64,000 nt of DNA from UBA1422 sp041859095 (GCA_041859095.1 JBHEKY010000006.1:9144-73143); one strand, 5' to 3'; counted from the stretch's first letter, positions 42,669-51,005 are shown. The notes: a model not told the origin generated them from the sequence alone. A program made the numbers and translations.

Positions 42669-42705
42669 TGCAAATTTATTTGCTATTTATGCAAAATTAT
42701 TTGCA
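42669..42705. promoter_or_regulatory. Twin upstream activator sites for the ornithine operon
   Basis: TGCAAATTTATTTGCT (42669-42684) and TGCAAAATTATTTGCA (42690-42705) are 16-bp inverted repeats with centres 21 bp apart. They lie 150-190 bp upstream of the sigma-54 promoter, and the second overlaps the stop codon of the activator gene. A perfect copy lies at 44148-44163, before the activator gene. Confidence 0.7.
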
Positions 42706-44088
42706 CTTGAATCGTTTGAGCTTGTGTTGCAAGGTCTGACGCTTGAGTCCCAGACTGGCTGCCGCCTTTGAAATGTTTCCGTTATGCTGCTCCATAGCCC
42801 GTTCAACCGCGTCTTTTTCTATTCTAGCCAAAAATATGTCGATGGTTTGCCCCGAAGCGTCCTCGAAGTCATTTTCATTTCTGGTAATGGTTCGTTGATT
42901 CAGATGAATGTGGTCCGCATTAAGCACGTCGTTCTCGTCTGCAAGAGAGACTGCAGACATGATAACATTTTCCAGCTCCCGGACATTGCCCGGATAGTCG
43001 TAAGCCATTAGCTTTTCGAGTGCGACCGTTGAAATTCCGGCGATGCGCCGGTCAAAACGACGACATTGTTTTTCTAGAAGTCGCTCCGTTAACAAGGGGA
43101 TATCATCTTTTCGCTTGCGTAATGGAATCAGGTTCAGGTTGACAATGCTCAGCCTGTAATACAAGTCTTTTCGCAACGCGCCTCTGGCAATGAGTTGTTC
43201 TGGCGCTTCGTTAACTGTGGCAATAATTCGGACATCCACCGGTACATCTTTTGTGCCACCAATCCGCCTGATGTAATCTTCCTGCAAAACCCGCAAAAGT
43301 TTGCTCTGGAGTTCATAAGGCATGGCGCTGATTTCATCTAATAGTAGCGTTCCTCCGTTGGCTTGTTCAAACAGACCCGCACGGTCTACCGCGCCGGTGA
43401 AACCGCCTTTGGCCGTACCGAACAAAATGCTTTCCAGTAAGCTTTCTGGAAGTGCGGCACAGTTTTGGGCAAGGAAGGGGCCGTTTTTTCGATTTCCATC
43501 ATAATGGATACTTTGTGCAATCAGCTCTTTTCCTGTTCCTGTTTCACCATAAATAAATACCGAGGCTTTCGTTTTGGCCGCTTTCTTGGCTACATGTATG
43601 AGATCCCGAAACTCTTTGTTTTCGCCTATGATATCGGCGAAATTATAGTGTCGGATTCGGGGATGCTCTAGTTTTGAGGGTTTGATGGACTCTTCCTGGA
43701 GTTCTAGTAACGTATCTGACATGTTCTTAAAATGGGTGATGTCCTTGGCAATTTCTACCGCCGCAATGACCCTGCCATCTACTTCAATGGGTAAGGTAGT
43801 ATTGACTGTGGTTATTTCTTTGCCGTATTTGTTCAGATACGTCTGCTGGCTATTGTGGGTGGATTTGTTTTCCATCAATGCCCGATGCAAAGTGCTTTCC
43901 GTTTCGGGAATCTGAGAGAAGGCTTCACTGAATTTTTTGCCTAGCACTTCATCCCGTGCCGTATCTTCCATTTTAGCCATCGCGCTGTTATAAAACAGAG
44001 TTCGTCCGTCCCGTCCCACGACTTGTACCCCTTCATCGATCACTTCGATGATGGATGTAAGCATTGATTTATAATCTTGTTGGTTCAT
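42697..44088 (-). CDS. Sigma-54-dependent activator of ornithine fermentation (PAS, AAA+, Fis HTH)
   Basis: The 463-residue protein resembles RocR-type activators. An N-terminal PAS domain (VIDEGVQVVGRDGRTLFYNSA, about 15-125) is followed by an AAA+ domain with Walker A GETGTGKE, the sigma-54 loop reading GGFTGA where GAFTGA is usual, Walker B TLLLDEISAMP, and a C-terminal Fis-type HTH (GNISKAAASLGLKRQTLQHK). Adjacent twin palindromes and the -24/-12 promoter of ord make it the likely activator of the ornithine operon, perhaps sensing ornithine through PAS. Confidence 0.9.
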   Translation of the reverse strand: MNQQDYKSMLTSIIEVIDEGVQVVGRDGRTLFYNSAMAKMEDTARDEVLGKKFSEAFSQIPETESTLHRALMENKSTHNSQQTYLNKYGKEITTVNTTLPIEVDGRVIAAVEIAKDITHFKNMSDTLLELQEESIKPSKLEHPRIRHYNFADIIGENKEFRDLIHVAKKAAKTKASVFIYGETGTGKELIAQSIHYDGNRKNGPFLAQNCAALPESLLESILFGTAKGGFTGAVDRAGLFEQANGGTLLLDEISAMPYELQSKLLRVLQEDYIRRIGGTKDVPVDVRIIATVNEAPEQLIARGALRKDLYYRLSIVNLNLIPLRKRKDDIPLLTERLLEKQCRRFDRRIAGISTVALEKLMAYDYPGNVRELENVIMSAVSLADENDVLNADHIHLNQRTITRNENDFEDASGQTIDIFLARIEKDAVERAMEQHNGNISKAAASLGLKRQTLQHKLKRFKCK

Positions 44089-44143
44089 GGCGGTTCTCCT
44101 TCAGCTTTGTGCTTTCTTGTTCTATCTTAACACATAAAAAAAA

Positions 44144-44167
44144 CAGGTGCAAATTAATTTGCACCTG
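44144..44167 (-). terminator. Terminator hairpin that doubles as a perfect activator-site palindrome
   Basis: A 24-bp perfect palindrome (CAGGTGCAAATT and its complement) is followed on the minus strand by eight T, so it should end the membrane-protein transcript at 44184. Its core TGCAAATTAATTTGCA (44148-44163) is the consensus form of the twin sites at 42669-42705 and lies 55 bp before the activator start. Confidence 0.7.
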
Positions 44168-44183
44168 GATCGCGTCCTTATTC

Positions 44184-44792
44184 CTATTGAACCTCTTGCT
44201 CACCTTTGGCGTGAATCCGGTAAACCTGCACAACCAGCACAGCGCCGACAATCAATAGGGGCATTCCTGCGGCTGGTACGACGTACGTCAGTGCCGATAA
44301 CCCCTCGTTAACCAGCAATACCGCTACCATTTGCATCATCAGATATAGTATGGCAAAGGTCAGGAAAATGGCCCAAAGATATGCCAATCGGTTTGCCTCA
44401 CCCTCTTTGCCGTCGAGCCGAATTCTGTCGCTTAACCCCAAAAGAACCAGTCCGGTCAGAAACAGAAACAGGACATCTCCTGTCACAACCAGGCAAATCG
44501 CTAAAATGGCCATCCATTCCGTGATTCCCGACAACGAGAGTGCTTGGATTGCGCCCATGCCTACGCTTGCGAATAATGCAAGCCCGGCAACGGCTGCCGC
44601 TTTTTTGAAGTATCGATGTTGATCTGAGATTTGCCGAATCCAGAATAGCATCAGACTAAAACCCAATATTTCCGCGCCAATCACGGCAAATGGCACCCAC
44701 AAACCTGTGTCAAGGGGGCTTAAAAAATATGTGGTTAATGCCAAAATCCATCCAGCAAAAAAAAGTCCAATCTCTCTTATCCCTTGCTTCAT
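44184..44792 (-). CDS. Integral membrane protein of unknown function (about six spans)
   Basis: 202 residues, almost wholly hydrophobic, with helices near 8-25, 32-52, 65-85, 92-115, 138-160 and 170-192 and a short cytoplasmic loop (SDRIRLDGKEGEANR). No family is recognised. ATG at 44792 (AGGTAAGGGG upstream) leaves a 7-bp gap after the preceding membrane protein gene. The two probably work together under the divergent ArsR-type regulator. Stop TAG with TAA one codon later. Confidence 0.65.
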   Translation of the reverse strand: MKQGIREIGLFFAGWILALTTYFLSPLDTGLWVPFAVIGAEILGFSLMLFWIRQISDQHRYFKKAAAVAGLALFASVGMGAIQALSLSGITEWMAILAICLVVTGDVLFLFLTGLVLLGLSDRIRLDGKEGEANRLAYLWAIFLTFAILYLMMQMVAVLLVNEGLSALTYVVPAAGMPLLIVGAVLVVQVYRIHAKGEQEVQ

Positions 44793-44799
44793 TTGCCCC

Positions 44800-45426
44800 T
44801 TACCTCTTTTTTTGGAGTGCAAGAGCGCTCTTGTTGATGTACCTGCACCAGTATAGCTCGGTTCCTATTACGATAAGAATCACCAAGCCGGCCAAAACCT
44901 TTTCGATAATGCTCGGAAACAAAGTTGCGAGTGGAATAAAAAGTGTTCCCGCAAAGATGATAATCAAGCCTACCAACCATACGGTTTTCCATTCCATAGG
45001 TGCACTTTTGTCAGACTTGTCGGCGACAAGTCCGTCGATTCCCTTCATCATCATTCTGTAAAGAGCTACCATGCCCAACAGTGCAATATATCCAAAGAAC
45101 ATCACATCAAACTGAATAAACGTTTGTTCCTCCATGTTATTCAAGAAGTTTTTTATTCCCAAGCCAGTCTGTGCAAAAAGCGCTACAATGCTGATGATGG
45201 ATACAATAAATGCATATTCGAACTCGGGTCTTTCTTTTCTCAACATTAACGTGCCCCATAGAATCGACAGCCAGGATACTATCAATCCTGCCAACGCCAC
45301 AAATTCCAATTTGTTGTCAGCGCCAAACGTACGTGAAGCTGCAATTGCGGCATAAACAAGTGCCATCAGGACAAGTCCCAGTAGGATTGGCTTTCGTTCA
45401 TGCAATATTTCTCGTTTTTTACTCAC
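44800..45426 (-). CDS. Integral membrane protein of unknown function, ArsR-linked
   Basis: 208 residues with about six spans (near 15-33, 42-60, 70-92, 105-125, 150-170, 175-195), starting at GTG 45426 with GGAGG at proper spacing. The longer upstream frame has no ribosome site and runs into the promoter. It is divergent from an ArsR-type gene with a shared 24-bp palindrome. No family assigned. Confidence 0.65.
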   Translation of the reverse strand: MSKKREILHERKPILLGLVLMALVYAAIAASRTFGADNKLEFVALAGLIVSWLSILWGTLMLRKERPEFEYAFIVSIISIVALFAQTGLGIKNFLNNMEEQTFIQFDVMFFGYIALLGMVALYRMMMKGIDGLVADKSDKSAPMEWKTVWLVGLIIIFAGTLFIPLATLFPSIIEKVLAGLVILIVIGTELYWCRYINKSALALQKKR

Positions 45427-45542
45427 GTTTTTTCCTCCGTATAAAACAATTTCCCAATGTTGAATTATCTCATATGTCGTCCGGTTTTTCAAGTAGTTCC
45501 ATGTCGAACGCCATATATCAATGAATTCGAAGGTAAAATTCG

Positions 45543-45586
45543 TTGACAAAACAATATATTTCTTGTATCGTTAATTAACGATACAA
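45543..45586 (+). promoter_or_regulatory. Promoter and perfect 24-bp palindromic operator for the ArsR-type gene
   Basis: TTGACA (45543-45548) lies 17 nt before a poor -10 (TATCGT) inside TTGTATCGTTAA plus its exact complement (45563-45586). The palindrome lies between divergent genes and is the likely binding site of the ArsR-type repressor. Confidence 0.7.
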
Positions 45587-45616
45587 ATATGCAGTCATGA
45601 CATGAAGGAGACTAAT

Positions 45617-45931
45617 ATGCGACTACGAAAGCAAACCGATACCCTGGCAGAAACCGATATAGAATTGATGGCTAAGGTCTCTGACGCCCTTGCACATCCG
45701 GCACGAATTAGAATATTCCGCTTCATTATGAAGTGTAACAAGGATAGGATTTTGGTCTGTAACAAAGATGTGGTCCAAGAATTCGACTACGCTCAAGCCA
45801 CCATTTCCCAGCATTTGAAAACACTGGTCAGCTCTGGACTGGTGGAAGCCCAAAAAAAAGAGAAGTACACCTATTATTTTGTCAACATTGGTGTACTGAT
45901 GAACTATCTGGACATCACAAGAAAACTATAG
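45617..45931 (+). CDS. ArsR/SmtB-type winged-helix regulator
   Basis: 104 residues with the ArsR helix-turn-helix (VSDALAHPARIRIFRFIM, then DYAQATISQHLKTLVSSGLV) and a beta-wing (EAQKKEKYTYYFVN). The Cys at CNKDRILVCNKD could bind metal or sense redox, but this is not the classic ELCVCDL motif. ATG at 45617 has AAGGAG upstream. It probably represses itself and the two membrane proteins. Confidence 0.85.
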   Translation: MRLRKQTDTLAETDIELMAKVSDALAHPARIRIFRFIMKCNKDRILVCNKDVVQEFDYAQATISQHLKTLVSSGLVEAQKKEKYTYYFVNIGVLMNYLDITRKL

Positions 45932-46381
45932 CTATTTATGGTATCTCTCGTTGCGGCTGATTTTGAAGCTACGATAGATTTGTTCCAGCAGGATGACCCG
46001 CATCATTTGATGTGGAAATGTCATCTTTGAAAACGAAAGACTACGGTCTGCACGGTTCAATACGGCGGGTGACAATCCCATGGAACCCCCGATTATAAAT
46101 AAAATATTGCTTTTGCCCGAAAGGGCAAGGGCATCCAGATCCGATGACAGCTCCTGCGAGCTTTTGGCAGCACCCTGTATTTCCAAGGTAATCACCACCT
46201 CATCGGGTTTTATTTTTTTGCAGATTCTCTCTCCCTCTTCCATTACATCTTCAGCCGGACTTTCCCGAACCTCTTCAATCGAAAGCGTGCAGTATGCGCT
46301 TAGGCGTTTACTGTATTCTGCGACTGCGTCTTTCCAATATTTTTCTTTGAGTGTGCCAACGCACAAAATCCGAATATTCAC
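45932..46381 (-). CDS. rlmH: 23S rRNA (pseudouridine-1915-N3) methyltransferase
   Basis: RlmH methylates m3-psi1915 in helix 69 of 23S rRNA. GTG at 46381 with GGAG 4 nt upstream gives 149 residues starting NIRILCVGTLKEKYWKD, as in the family. The SPOUT knot segment is ILFIIGGSMGLSP and the C-terminal SFSKMTFPHQMMRVILLEQI YRSFKI region is present. The convergent ArsR gene abuts it without a gap. Confidence 0.95.
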   Translation of the reverse strand: MNIRILCVGTLKEKYWKDAVAEYSKRLSAYCTLSIEEVRESPAEDVMEEGERICKKIKPDEVVITLEIQGAAKSSQELSSDLDALALSGKSNILFIIGGSMGLSPAVLNRADRSLSFSKMTFPHQMMRVILLEQIYRSFKISRNERYHK

Positions 46382-46425
46382 GGGGCTCCAATCAATACAA
46401 ACCACAAGGGTTTGCTAGTGTTTTA

Positions 46426-47220
46426 CTACAAAATATAGATATCGCTTATTTTTTCTCGCGTTATGACATCAATGCAGAAATCTCCACCGGCATAAATCCC
46501 AGCGGTTTCCAGGATGTTTGTAATGGTAATCCTTGCAATTTCAGGGGTATTGTTCTCATGACTCAGGTGCGACAGAAGAATCTGTCTTTTTTTGGAGTTT
46601 TCTCTTGCCAACCTGCAAATACAATCACCTGCAGCCTCGTTTGACAAGTGACCGATATCGCTTAAAATCCGTCGCTTGATATGGTAGGGATAGCGGCAGA
46701 ATTGTAGCACATCCTTATCATGGTTCGCTTCTAGGGCAACCAGATCGGCATTTTTGATTTCCTCAAAGATATCTTCTGTCACACAGCCGGTATCCGTCAG
46801 GACGCTGATTTGTTTGCCTTCGGCAAAGAAAGAATAGCCTACAGGTTCAGAAGCGTCATGAGAAATCCGAAAAGGTTTTACAGTAATTTCGCCGATATCA
46901 AAGGGCTTGCCGCTTTCGAATGTGACCTGCCGGTCTTCCGGCATTAATTCCGAAATATGGGGCCAGGTACCGATGTTGCAGTAGGTGGTTGCATTCATCA
47001 ACTTTTTTGATGATACTTTGAGACTTTTGATGTGGTCGCTGTGCTCGTGGGTAATTAGAATGCCTCGAACCTGTTCTGGCGCAACGCCAGAGGCTTCAAG
47101 CCCCAGCATGATCTTTTTGCCACTGATGCCAACATCTACCAGCAGTACCGTTTCTTCGCATTGTATCATGTAACAGTTCCCGCTGCTTCCGCTGGCAAAG
47201 GAACAAAATTTCAAACTCAT
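46426..47220 (-). CDS. Metallo-beta-lactamase-fold hydrolase (YycJ/WalJ family)
   Basis: 264 residues: FASGSSGNCYMIQ start, the metal motif THEHSDHIKS, a second His in SHDASEPVGYSF, LTDTGCV and LEANHD. YycJ proteins are probable 5'-exonucleases linked to DNA repair or cell-wall coordination. In Firmicutes yycJ and rlmH (yydA) are near neighbours, as here. Stop TAG is followed at once by TAA in frame. Confidence 0.9.
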   Translation of the reverse strand: MSLKFCSFASGSSGNCYMIQCEETVLLVDVGISGKKIMLGLEASGVAPEQVRGILITHEHSDHIKSLKVSSKKLMNATTYCNIGTWPHISELMPEDRQVTFESGKPFDIGEITVKPFRISHDASEPVGYSFFAEGKQISVLTDTGCVTEDIFEEIKNADLVALEANHDKDVLQFCRYPYHIKRRILSDIGHLSNEAAGDCICRLARENSKKRQILLSHLSHENNTPEIARITITNILETAGIYAGGDFCIDVITREKISDIYIL

Positions 47221-47340
47221 TAATTCACTCCGTTCTGTACTCGTTTATTATAAACCATCTACCTCCGTGTTGGTACAAATTATTGGTTTCATGTTATAAT
47301 AATTGGCATAGCAACCACAATCGACACGGAGGATTGATTC

Positions 47341-47904
47341 ATGACCATTCTAAAGATTTATACTGACGGTGCTTGTTCAGGCAACCAGCACGACGAGAAC
47401 ATCGGAGGCTGGGGTGCTGTTTTGACTTTTGGCAGTCACGAAAAAGAACTGTGGGGCGGGCAGCAGAATACCACCAATAACCGAATGGAAATGACTGCAT
47501 TGCTGGAAGCATTCAAAGCGCTGAATCGGGACAACCAATGTATCGAAATCTACTCGGACAGCGCCTATTTAATGGATTGCTTCCGAAAGAAATGGTATGT
47601 AAAATGGCTGGCCAATGGATGGATTAACGCAAAAAAAGAACCGGTTGAAAACCGAGATCTGTGGGAAAGGCTTCTGCCTTTTTTGCAAACCCATGATATC
47701 CGATTTTTTCGGGTCAAAGGCCATGTGAACCTGGCCTCCAAAATCACCAACAAAGAAAAACTATTTGAGCAGTTTATCGCTTGGAATGGAAATGACTTCC
47801 GATTTGAAGATTTTCTTTTGGTCACTGCTATGAATCATCGTGCAGACGCCTTGGCCAATCGAGGCATCGATGAGATTCGCGGCAACCCTTCAAAAAATAG
47901 ATAG
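47341..47904 (+). CDS. rnhA: Ribonuclease HI
   Basis: RNase HI cuts RNA in RNA-DNA hybrids. The 187 residues hold the four acidic residues: Asp in YTDGACSGN, Glu in NNRMEMTAL, Asp in YSDSAYLMD and Asp in HRADALANRG. An insert of about 30 residues (ITNKEKLFEQFIAWNGNDFRFEDF) precedes the last Asp, making it longer than the 155-residue E. coli enzyme. It ends TAG, after which the frame stays open for 79 codons. Confidence 0.93.
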   Translation: MTILKIYTDGACSGNQHDENIGGWGAVLTFGSHEKELWGGQQNTTNNRMEMTALLEAFKALNRDNQCIEIYSDSAYLMDCFRKKWYVKWLANGWINAKKEPVENRDLWERLLPFLQTHDIRFFRVKGHVNLASKITNKEKLFEQFIAWNGNDFRFEDFLLVTAMNHRADALANRGIDEIRGNPSKNR

Positions 47905-47951
47905 TGCCAATGGTGGAGTACTGTCACACACTTTTTCCCACCACTGGCACT
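47903..47951 (+). terminator. Imperfect terminator hairpin after rnhA
   Basis: AGTGCCA-TGGTGG pairs with CCACCA-TGGCACT with one bulge, and a TTTTT run lies in the loop side. The gap 47905-48194 otherwise holds a terminator for the opposite strand and a direct repeat. Confidence 0.55.
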
Positions 47952-48127
47952 TGTTCTGAATCACCAAAACATTTTACTTAATATATTTCATCCCCTATTT
48001 AGCTTCCATAATTGCGTAAATTTCTACAGTGATCCAGAGAATTCTGAGTTGCGAAATGAGAAAATCAACGTCGATTTTCTAACAAGAAATTGTTATCACA
48101 TCTCAGTCCGTATTGTATCAAAAAAAA

Positions 48128-48158
48128 ACGAGTTCCGACGCTAGATGGCGAAACTCGT
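48128..48158 (-). terminator. Terminator of the Agr-type two-component operon
   Basis: ACGAGTT/AACTCGT outer stem with CGCC/GG inner pairs, followed on the minus strand by nine T. Confidence 0.75.
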
Positions 48159-48181
48159 ATGTCTAGATGGTGAAACTCGTA
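48141..48181. repeat. Two 19-bp direct repeats with 22-bp period
   Basis: CTAGATGGCGAAACTCGTA (48141-48159) and CTAGATGGTGAAACTCGTA (48163-48181) differ at one base. The period of 22 bp is what LytTR regulators prefer; the place at the 3' end of the operon makes a slippage origin equally possible. Confidence 0.6.
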
Positions 48182-48194
48182 GTTTTTTGTTTTT

Positions 48195-49520
48195 TTAGAG
48201 GTTCGAATGCACATTACTGTTCGCTTGATTGTATAGTAATATGGTGACATCAAAGACGCCGTTCTTGGTCTCAACATCCATTGTACCGTCATAAATCGAT
48301 ACGGCAGACTGGACACTTCTCAGCCCAATTCCCCGGAGTTTTTCGTTTCCTTTTGTGGAAAGGAATTCTCCCTTCTGACGATTCAGAGGTCCGTCGTAAT
48401 GATTCTGCACCTTGATGAACAGCATGGATCGGTCCAACACCATGTCAAACCTGATTCTTTTGTCCTCTACTTCTTTGCACCCTTCAATGGCATTATCAAA
48501 CAAATTCCCAATAATCACATTCAGGTCAAAAGCCTGAATATTTAATTTGTCTGGGATATGTATTTCCACCTTGACCTGCGCACCCGACCGGATGGCTTCT
48601 TCTATCTTATAATTGAGGATACTGTCCACATAATGGTTTCCCGTATCCACATGGACGGTTTCTGTCTCGATATTCGCGTTGATTTTTTTCATATATTCAA
48701 ACAGCTCCTGGCGATCACCGATGGCAACCAGGCTATTCATTGTCATCATGTGGTTTTTCATATCGTGCCGGATCATTCGAATGCTTTGCTGACTTTGTTG
48801 AATCAGCTCAAATTGTCTGGAATATGCTTCGTTTTGCTGGATCAAGAGTTGCTTCTCGTTTTCCTCAACATAGTATCTGCCCAATGCATCATATAAATAG
48901 AACGCGATGAAGTTTATGGAAAGCAGGAAAAGCAATGCTACCACAACCCAGTTAAAACTGGTCAGCGGCATTCCAAGCACCAGACTGATGAATACGCTGG
49001 CAACGGGAATAAACATCAAGGGCAGCCAACTTTTTGATTTAATCTCCCGATCAAGACTGGTGGCTTTGGCGCGCTCAAGAAGCATAACAACTAAGAGAAG
49101 AATCAGGGATCCGATAATCAACACCAGATTCGCCATGTCACCATCAAAATCAAGCGACAACAGGAATATATATACTAAGATTTCAACACAAAGCGCCGGT
49201 GCATAAATCAGTAGTGTCGCCAGTACTTTTGTGGAGAGTCTGCTTTTGTATAAAAAGGTAATGACAAATATGGAAAAGATGTTTGTAAGCATTGTTACAA
49301 TTAGAATATTGAATGCCAAATAGGTCGTCGAATTGATTAGAAAATACAAAAAAAATGCTACCATCTCACGAGTCTTGCTAACTCCTGAACGATCGAAAAA
49401 AATCCCCACAAACCGGTAGGCGACATAAATTCGAAACAGGTTGTTCAAAATAAACAACGTTCCGGCAGGGCTAAGCAGTTCTGTTGAGAATGGTCCATGA
49501 AGGGTGAATAGGTCAAACAT
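48195..49520 (-). CDS. Sensor histidine kinase, AgrC-like (GHKL ATPase)
   Basis: 441 residues: six or seven N-terminal spans (about 15-210), a helical linker with the phospho-His motif MIRHDMKNHMMTMN (about 265), and a GHKL ATP-binding domain (NVIIGNLFDNAIEGCK, KLRGIGLRSVQSAVSIYDG). It is the AgrC/ComD peptide-sensor type. ATG at 49520 has GGGGG upstream and overlaps the regulator gene by 8 bp. No agrB or agrD is seen nearby, so its signal may come from elsewhere. Confidence 0.88.
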   Translation of the reverse strand: MFDLFTLHGPFSTELLSPAGTLFILNNLFRIYVAYRFVGIFFDRSGVSKTREMVAFFLYFLINSTTYLAFNILIVTMLTNIFSIFVITFLYKSRLSTKVLATLLIYAPALCVEILVYIFLLSLDFDGDMANLVLIIGSLILLLVVMLLERAKATSLDREIKSKSWLPLMFIPVASVFISLVLGMPLTSFNWVVVALLFLLSINFIAFYLYDALGRYYVEENEKQLLIQQNEAYSRQFELIQQSQQSIRMIRHDMKNHMMTMNSLVAIGDRQELFEYMKKINANIETETVHVDTGNHYVDSILNYKIEEAIRSGAQVKVEIHIPDKLNIQAFDLNVIIGNLFDNAIEGCKEVEDKRIRFDMVLDRSMLFIKVQNHYDGPLNRQKGEFLSTKGNEKLRGIGLRSVQSAVSIYDGTMDVETKNGVFDVTILLYNQANSNVHSNL

Positions 49521-50238
49521 GAAGATCCCCCTTTCTCCGTTGTACCATAAAATCCCGAACGCCTTTTCGGAACGTTTGAGTAATAGGCAAGCGCAACCCC
49601 GTAGATAAGATAATCTCATCGTACATTGCTTCGCGAATATACATATAATTCACTAAGAAGGATTTGTGAATCCACACAAAGTGGTTTCCTCCCAATTGTT
49701 TTTCTACCAGAGACAATTTTCCGTAGAATTCTAGCGTATTGACAATGGTATGAATCAGAATTTTTTTGTTGTCGCTTTCGAAATACATGATTTCATTGAT
49801 CTTAACCCGGTATTGTCTTTTTCCGATTTGAAATTCGAAGTCTGATTGATTTCGTTCCCAAAGAGAAAGGGCCTTGAGGAGCGTCCGCTCCAGTGCCTCC
49901 TCCGCAACAGGCTTTGGTAGGAAATTCATCGGTCGGTTCTCAAACATTTGCATGGTGTGAGATTTACTGGAGGAAACATAAACAATCTGAAGGGATTCAT
50001 CCATATATTCTTCTCGAATTTTTCGGCTTGCCTCTATCCCATCCATTAATTTCATGCACACGTCAAGATAAAGCAAGTGAAAAGCCTCACCGGATTCTAA
50101 GGTTTTGCACAGTTCCTCTCCTGAGAGAAACGCAACAATCTCTAAATCCAGCTTGTGTTTTTCCTTGAAACGGGTAAGCATCCGCTCCATATCAGCAACA
50201 ATGGTGGGCTCATCGTCGCAAACTGCAATTCGAAACAT
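49513..50238 (-). CDS. LytTR-family response regulator (AgrA/VirR type)
   Basis: 241 residues: a receiver domain (AVCDDEPTIVADMERML, phospho-Asp in LLYLDVCMKLMDG, VYVSSSKS switch) and a C-terminal LytTR DNA-binding domain (GKRQYRVKINEIMYFESDNKK, HFVWIHKSFLVNYMYI). It is first in the operon with the AgrC-like kinase. Confidence 0.9.
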   Translation of the reverse strand: MFRIAVCDDEPTIVADMERMLTRFKEKHKLDLEIVAFLSGEELCKTLESGEAFHLLYLDVCMKLMDGIEASRKIREEYMDESLQIVYVSSSKSHTMQMFENRPMNFLPKPVAEEALERTLLKALSLWERNQSDFEFQIGKRQYRVKINEIMYFESDNKKILIHTIVNTLEFYGKLSLVEKQLGGNHFVWIHKSFLVNYMYIREAMYDEIILSTGLRLPITQTFRKGVRDFMVQRRKGDLHV

Positions 50239-50252
50239 CCCTCTCCTCCAAT

Positions 50253-51005
50253 TTATAGGTACTTGGCCGCATCCCGTTCAAAGGTATACCGACCGTTCTC
50301 TCTTGATTTTTTGCCATCCTGAATGGCTTCTACGGGGCAAGTGTGAATGCAGGCCGTACACTGGGTGCAAGATTTACCCCAGACCGGCTTACCGTTTTTC
50401 ATAGAAATTGTCTCAACCGGGCAAACCGCAACACATTTTCCACAGGAATTACAGGTGTCATCGACGGAGAACCCATCTGTCTTTAAGGCGAAGTGTACAA
50501 ACGCGGTGCCAATAAGTCCTGTCTTAAACCCAGCAAGTTTTCCCTTATGGATGTCTTTGACTGATTTTTTTGCTAAAATTGCAGTACAGATATCTGGCAA
50601 TTTGGCCTGTGCATTTCGCACACAACTCTCGATTCGCTGGGGGCTGTCCACCGGGTACCCTTTGATATAGTTGTTAGGCATTGCGACGGTGTAGCTGCTG
50701 TTTACCGGCACCTTTTCAGCGAAATGCGCCAACCCATTGCCCACGTCGGAACCACAGGTAGCCACTGCAAACACAAAGTTGCTTTCATCATACTTCATAC
50801 CACAGGCGAAGTCATACATAATCTCGGGCACACGCCAGGCATGAATAGGAAAAACAAACCCGATGGTTTCCTCTTCAACCGGCTCATAATGGGGTGCGCC
50901 AATTTTTCGCAACACTGCGATATCCACCGCTTCGTCATTTGTTTGTCTGGCAATCTCTTGGGCTACCCATTTGGAGTTGCCTGTGCCGGAAAAGTAAAAT
51001 ATCAT
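50253..51005 (-). CDS. EFR1-type flavodoxin-ferredoxin fusion
   Basis: 250 residues: an N-terminal flavodoxin-like domain (FYFSGTGNSKWVAQEIA, FVFPIHAWRVPEIM) and a C-terminal pair of [4Fe-4S] motifs (CNSCGKCVAVCP, CTQCTACIHTCP). EFR1 proteins are common in anaerobic Firmicutes; a role in electron transfer is inferred. It overlaps alkD by 4 bp. Confidence 0.88.
   Translation of the reverse strand: MIFYFSGTGNSKWVAQEIARQTNDEAVDIAVLRKIGAPHYEPVEEETIGFVFPIHAWRVPEIMYDFACGMKYDESNFVFAVATCGSDVGNGLAHFAEKVPVNSSYTVAMPNNYIKGYPVDSPQRIESCVRNAQAKLPDICTAILAKKSVKDIHKGKLAGFKTGLIGTAFVHFALKTDGFSVDDTCNSCGKCVAVCPVETISMKNGKPVWGKSCTQCTACIHTCPVEAIQDGKKSRENGRYTFERDAAKYL

Noticed and set aside
42900..44000. Other open frames on the plus strand opposite the activator gene
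   Set aside because: They shadow a well-conserved gene, lack ribosome sites and show no protein family features.
47950..48190. Hidden agrD-like peptide gene next to the Agr-type operon
   Set aside because: No short frame with an amphipathic start, Cys and acidic tail was found on either strand.
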